Assembly: GCA_019114645.1 (NCBI GenBank)
Contig: DXFC01000259.1
Span: 1 to 11,230 of the forward strand
From: Candidatus Halomonas stercoripullorum
GTDB taxonomy: Bacteria; Pseudomonadota; Gammaproteobacteria; Pseudomonadales; Halomonadaceae
Length of the DNA: 11,230 nucleotides
Direction: 5' to 3'
Part shown: positions 8,014 through 11,230 of the stretch, piece by piece
Numbering within the stretch: the first letter of the stretch is position 1
Layout: every line of letters begins with the position of its first letter
Notes under the pieces: generated by a model
Database searches by the model: none
Seen by the model: the letters and a program-made list of their open reading frames with translations, nothing else
What the model was told of the DNA's origin: nothing
Program-made: the position numbers and the translations under genes

Positions 8014-8777
8014 GTCTCGCCTCCCGAGATCGAAATGGCCTGTCCATGGATGGCGCGACTGTGCGGACCGCACAGCCACAAAGCCGTATCGGTCACTTCG
8101 GCGGGGTCGATCAGGCGTCCGCCGGGATTATTCGCCTGCAGATGCGCCCGGGCCTGGTCCGGGCTCTGGCCGGTTTTGGATACGATAGTAGCGATACTTG
8201 CCTCCAGTAGCGGGGTTTCCGTAAAGCCGGGACATAACGCATTGATGGTGATATCGCGTCCGGCCACCTCCTGGGCCAGGCTGCGTACCAGACCCACCAC
8301 GCCGTGCTTGGCGGCGCAGTAGGGCGCCACGTAGGCATAGCCCTTGAGTCCGGCGGTAGAGGCCACGGCGATCAGCCTGCCGCCATCGCGCAGCTGCCTG
8401 AGCCCTTCGCGCAGGGTGAGAAACACCCCGGTCAGGTTGACCTCCAGCATGCGTTGCCACTGATCGAGCCCGGTACGTACAAAAGGCGCGCTCTCGGCGG
8501 CCCCGGCATTGGCGATGACCACATCGACGGCACCGAGCGTCTCGAACAGGGCCACCATGTCGGCTTCACGGGTTACGTCGGCCACCTGGATGTTGATCGC
8601 CGGGTGGCGTTTGGCGGTCGCTTCCAGGGCTTCACGCCGCCGCCCGGTAATGGTCACCTCGGCGCCGGCTTCCGCGAAGGCCAGGGCCATATCGGCGCCG
8701 ATACCGCTGCCGCCGCCGGTGATCACGGTGCGCTTGCCGCTCAGCGGCGCCATGTTGTTCGCCTTGTTCACATCCAT
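8010..8777 (-). CDS. SDR-family oxidoreductase (3-hydroxyacyl-CoA dehydrogenase-like)
   Basis: NAD(P)-dependent short-chain dehydrogenase of 255 residues. It has the cofactor motif TGGGSGIG (20-27), NAG (90-92), the structural asparagine N114 in EVNLTG, and the catalytic set S140, Y153 and K157 (YCAAK). The end SISGGET is typical of classical SDRs. GRRREA after the second strand puts arginines where NADP(H)-preferring enzymes have them, so NADPH is possible. In this cluster it probably oxidises a hydroxyl or reduces a keto group of a ring-derived CoA ester; SDR/3-hydroxyacyl-CoA dehydrogenase genes occur in comparable 2-aminobenzoate clusters. The ATG at 8777 overlaps the monooxygenase gene by 10 nt. 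An alternative ATG at 8753 would remove 8 poorly conserved residues, and GAGGG abuts the first ATG too closely to decide between them. It overlaps the MarR ATG by 4 nt. Confidence 0.92.
   Translation of the reverse strand: MDVNKANNMAPLSGKRTVITGGGSGIGADMALAFAEAGAEVTITGRRREALEATAKRHPAINIQVADVTREADMVALFETLGAVDVVIANAGAAESAPFVRTGLDQWQRMLEVNLTGVFLTLREGLRQLRDGGRLIAVASTAGLKGYAYVAPYCAAKHGVVGLVRSLAQEVAGRDITINALCPGFTETPLLEASIATIVSKTGQSPDQARAHLQANNPGGRLIDPAEVTDTALWLCGPHSRAIHGQAISISGGET
8020..8025 (-). promoter_or_regulatory. Shine-Dalgarno of the MarR gene (decides the start)
   Basis: GGGAGG on the minus strand, 6 nt before the ATG at 8013 and inside the 3' end of the SDR gene. It supports the 165-residue MarR form over a longer GTG start at 8079. 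Confidence 0.75.
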
Positions 8778-11050
8778 CCCTCACCCCGTTCAACCAGCCG
8801 CTGCAATTGATCGCGTCCGGCCCGGTAGGGGGCCGGCCATTCGCTTTCGGTGTCGCCAATACCGGTGGCGGCATGCAGGGTCCAATAAGGGTCGGCCAGG
8901 TGGGGCCGCGCCAGACACACCAGATCGGACCGGCCCGCCATCAGGATCGAGTTGACGTGATCGGCCTGGTAGATGTTGCCCACCGCCATGGTCGCCATGC
9001 CGGTTTCGTTGCGAATGCGGTCTGCAAAGGGGGTCTGGAACATACGCCCGTAAACCGGCCGGGCCCGGGTCGAGGTCTGACCGGCGGAAACATCAATGAT
9101 GTCTACTTCGGCTTGCTGCAGCAGGCGGGCGATCTCGACCGCCTCGTCAGGGGTGACCCCTTCGTCATCAAGCCAGTCGGTGGCGGAAATGCGTACCGCC
9201 AGTGGTTTATGGGCCGGCCATGCCGCACGTACCGCCCGGATCACCTCCAGTGGATAGCGCATACGGTTGGCCAGCGAGCCGCCATAGTCGTCATCGCGGT
9301 GATTGGTCAACGGCGTGATGAAGGAGGACAGCAGGTAACCGTGGGCAGCGTGCACTTCCAGCATGTCGAAGCCGGCCCGTTCGGCCATCCGGGCGGCGGC
9401 GACAAACTCATCGCGTACGCGCTCCATGTCGGTGCGGTCCATGGCCTTGGGCACCTGGCTGCGCTCCGACCACGGCACGGCAGAGGCGGCCAGCAGGGGC
9501 CAGTTGCCGGTCGCCAGCGGGGCATCCATTTCTTCCCAGCCGAGCTGGGTGGAGCCCTTGGGTCCGGCGTGGCCGATCTGGGCGCACAGTTTGGCCGGGG
9601 TTTCGGCGTGGACAAAGTCGCACAGGCGCTTCCAGGCCGTTTCATGCGCGGGAGCATAAAAGCCGGGGCAGCCCGGAGTGATGCGCCCCTCGGCGGAAAC
9701 ACAGGTCATCTCGATATACACCAGCCCGGCGCCGCCCTTGGCGCGTTCGGCGTAGTGCACGAAGTGCCAGTCACCGGGGCAGCCATTCACTGCCTTGTAC
9801 TGGGCCATGGGCGACACCACGATACGATTGGCCAGGGTCAGGTCACGGAGCTGGAAGGGCGCAAACATCGGCGCCCGGTCACTCTCTGAGCCGGCCTGGG
9901 CCTGGAACCAGCGCTCGGCACTGCTCAGCCAGGCCGGGTCGCGCAGGCGCAGGTTTTCGTGGCTGATGCGCTGGGAGCGGGTCAGCAGCGAATAGTTGAA
10001 CTGTACCGGGTCGAGGTCGAGATAACGCTCGACCTGCTCGAACCATTCGGTGGAGTTGCGTGCGGCTGACTGCAGGCGCAGCACCTCCAGCCGACGTTCC
10101 TCTTCATAGCGGGCAAAGGCGCTGGCCATGTCGGGTTCGCTGTGCAGGTAGTCGGCCAGGGCGATGGCACTCTCCAGCGCCAGCTTGGTGCCCGAGCCAA
10201 TCGAGAAGTGCGCGGTCGCGGCAGCATCTCCCATCAGCACCACGTTGTCATGGCTCCAGCGTTCGCACAGCACCCGGGGAAAGTTGATCCACGCCGAGCC
10301 GCGAATATGGTGGGCGTTGGTCATCAGGGCGTGACCGCCGAGATGCCTGGCGAAGATCCGCTCGCACACCGCAATCGACTCCTGTTGACTCATCTCGCCA
10401 AAGCCGAAGGCTTGCCAGGTCGCCTCGCTGCACTCGACGATAAAGGTCGCAGTATCGGCGTCGAACTGATAGGCATGGGCCCACACCCAGCCGTGTTCGG
10501 TTTTCTCGAAGATGAAGGTGAAGGCGTCGTTGAAGGTTTGACGGGTGCCGAGCCAGACGAACTTGCAGGCGCGTACCTCGATGTCGGGCTTGAAGTGCTC
10601 GGCATAGTGTTGGCGCGTCCGCGAGTTGAGACCATCAGCGGCCAGCACCAGGTCGAATTCGCGGCGCAGGCCGTCGATGGCCGACTCGGGAATATCACAC
10701 TCGAAGCGCAGTTCAACGCCAAGTTCGCGGGCTCGCTCCTGGAGCAGCAGCAAGAGTCGGTGGCGCCCAATGCCGCAGAAACCGTGGCCGGTGGAGAGGC
10801 TCTTTATGCCGGCGTGGAACACGGCGACATCATCCCAATAGGCGAAGTGCTGACGAATGCGCCCCGCACTGACGGTGTCGTTGAGCGCCAGGTTGTCCAG
10901 CGTCTCGCTCGATAGCACCACGCCCCAGCCGAAGGTGTCGTCGGGGCGGTTGCGCTCGAAGACGACAATGTCGTGGGCCGGATCGCGCAGTTTCATACTG
11001 ATGGCGAAGTAGAGGCCGGCGGGGCCGCCGCCAAGACAGGCAATTCTCAT
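8768..11050 (-). CDS. abmA: Two-domain flavoprotein, anthraniloyl-CoA monooxygenase/reductase-like (salicylyl-CoA 5-hydroxylase/oxidoreductase family)
   Basis: Fused flavoprotein of 760 residues. The N-terminal half (about 1-380) is a group A aromatic hydroxylase: FAD motif LGGGPAGLYF (6-15), DG motif AADGLNSRTR (137-146) and GD motif VLMGDAAATAHFSIGSGTK (271-289). The C-terminal half (about 390-750) is an old-yellow-enzyme barrel: FAPFQLRDLTLANRIVVSPM (396-415), QIGHAGPKG (491-499), HAAHGYLLSSF (567-577) and DDDYGGSLANR (586-596). This domain order and length match the Azoarcus evansii 2-aminobenzoyl-CoA monooxygenase/reductase, which hydroxylates C5 with O2 and then reduces the ring using NADH, giving a non-aromatic amino-oxo-cyclohexene CoA ester. 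Salicylyl-CoA is a possible alternative substrate. The start is set by the N-terminal MRIACLGGGPAG, although no Shine-Dalgarno precedes it. It is the first gene of the operon, and its stop overlaps the SDR gene by 10 nt. Confidence 0.92.
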   Translation of the reverse strand: MRIACLGGGPAGLYFAISMKLRDPAHDIVVFERNRPDDTFGWGVVLSSETLDNLALNDTVSAGRIRQHFAYWDDVAVFHAGIKSLSTGHGFCGIGRHRLLLLLQERARELGVELRFECDIPESAIDGLRREFDLVLAADGLNSRTRQHYAEHFKPDIEVRACKFVWLGTRQTFNDAFTFIFEKTEHGWVWAHAYQFDADTATFIVECSEATWQAFGFGEMSQQESIAVCERIFARHLGGHALMTNAHHIRGSAWINFPRVLCERWSHDNVVLMGDAAATAHFSIGSGTKLALESAIALADYLHSEPDMASAFARYEEERRLEVLRLQSAARNSTEWFEQVERYLDLDPVQFNYSLLTRSQRISHENLRLRDPAWLSSAERWFQAQAGSESDRAPMFAPFQLRDLTLANRIVVSPMAQYKAVNGCPGDWHFVHYAERAKGGAGLVYIEMTCVSAEGRITPGCPGFYAPAHETAWKRLCDFVHAETPAKLCAQIGHAGPKGSTQLGWEEMDAPLATGNWPLLAASAVPWSERSQVPKAMDRTDMERVRDEFVAAARMAERAGFDMLEVHAAHGYLLSSFITPLTNHRDDDYGGSLANRMRYPLEVIRAVRAAWPAHKPLAVRISATDWLDDEGVTPDEAVEIARLLQQAEVDIIDVSAGQTSTRARPVYGRMFQTPFADRIRNETGMATMAVGNIYQADHVNSILMAGRSDLVCLARPHLADPYWTLHAATGIGDTESEWPAPYRAGRDQLQRLVERGEGWM

Positions 11051-11101
11051 ACCGGGAGCCGTATTGTTGTTGTCATTGGCAGCAGCCTAGTTGGCTTGCA
11101 A

Positions 11102-11139
11102 TAAAGCTTCAAGCATTAAGTTTCATGATTGAAGCTTTA
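11102..11139. repeat. Perfect 11-bp inverted repeat with 16-bp spacer
   Basis: TAAAGCTTCAA (11102-11112) is repeated inverted as TTGAAGCTTTA (11129-11139). The arms contain the half-site GCTTCAA, which recurs a third time at 11141-11147. The spacer is too long for one dimer footprint of classic MarR type, so it may reflect two adjacent operators or a looped site. Confidence 0.65.
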
Positions 11140-11147
11140 GGCTTCAA
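11129..11147. promoter_or_regulatory. Palindromic operator, likely MarR-family site
   Basis: TTGAAGC TTTAG GCTTCAA is a perfect 7-bp inverted repeat with a 5-bp spacer, 19 bp in all, and the flanking AT (11125-11126) and AT (11150-11151) positions also pair. It lies 79 bp upstream of the first gene of the operon in an AT-rich pocket of otherwise GC-rich DNA. Size and symmetry fit a dimeric MarR-type protein, and the operon encodes one. The best promoter I can propose for the operon is TTGAAG (11107-11112) with TAGGCT 17 nt on (11084-11089), a weak match that would place one repeat arm on the -35; this is tentative. Confidence 0.6.
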
Positions 11148-11230
11148 CGATATGTTGTAAAGACCGTTCCGCTAAATGGCATTGACAGCCGGTGCCGTTA
11201 TGGTGAGTCTGTTGCTTCGTGCTCACGGCA
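11148..11230. other. Right-edge region, no gene identified
   Basis: A plus-strand frame is open from ATG at 11176 (another ATG at 11200) to the window edge and reads MALTAGAVMVSLLLRAHG. No Shine-Dalgarno precedes either ATG and the stretch is far too short to judge, so it is only a possible start of a divergent gene. On the minus strand one frame is open from the edge to a TAA within the operator region and could be the tail of an upstream gene. I cannot choose between these. Confidence 0.2.

Noticed and set aside
8014..8079. Longer MarR start at a GTG
   Set aside because: A good GGGAGG sits 6 nt before the ATG at 8013, and the extra segment lies inside the SDR gene without family support.
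11182..11187. Exact TTGACA that could be the -35 of a divergent gene
   Set aside because: No acceptable -10 lies 16-18 nt downstream and no convincing gene start is visible before the window ends.

Overview
The window carries one long minus-strand gene block. It runs from a regulatory region at the right edge (about 11051-11230) to a gene cut by the left edge. The content fits a high-GC proteobacterium that degrades aromatic acids through CoA thioesters. The acidic, D/E-rich binding protein would suit a halophilic gammaproteobacterium such as a Halomonas relative, but I cannot place the organism from this sequence alone.

Transcription order (right to left): (1) a flavoprotein fusing an aromatic-ring hydroxylase to an old-yellow-enzyme reductase, the architecture of 2-aminobenzoyl-CoA (anthraniloyl-CoA) monooxygenase/reductase; (2) a short-chain dehydrogenase; (3) a MarR-family regulator; (4) a crotonase-family (enoyl-CoA hydratase/isomerase-like) protein; (5) an acyl-CoA dehydrogenase; (6) an aromatic acid-CoA ligase of the benzoate/2-aminobenzoate type; (7) a periplasmic binding protein of the branched-chain-amino-acid (Liv) family, interrupted by an in-frame TAG; (8, 9) two Liv-type permeases (LivH-like, LivM-like); and (10) a LivG-like ATPase, incomplete at the left edge.

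The inferred logic is uptake, activation and ring attack. A Liv-type transporter imports an aromatic acid, probably 2-aminobenzoate or a relative such as salicylate, and the ligase makes its CoA thioester. The two-domain flavoprotein then hydroxylates and reduces the ring without a ring-cleaving dioxygenase. The crotonase, acyl-CoA dehydrogenase and SDR carry the product through beta-oxidation-like steps. No thiolase, aminohydrolase or recognisable ring-opening enzyme is visible, so the pathway is completed elsewhere or by one of these generic-looking enzymes. The MarR protein, encoded inside the operon, probably acts at a palindromic site cluster upstream of the first gene.

Most junctions overlap by 1-10 nt, which indicates translational coupling. 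Three gaps of 81-97 nt flank the ligase and the binding-protein gene; the one between the binding protein and the first permease contains two perfect hairpins. The most notable observations are the amber codon in an otherwise complete binding-protein gene, the operator-like array, the hairpin pair, and the crotonase that lacks both classical hydratase glutamates. There is no gene-free stretch over 300 bases, and I saw no RNA gene, CRISPR array, insertion sequence or prophage trace.
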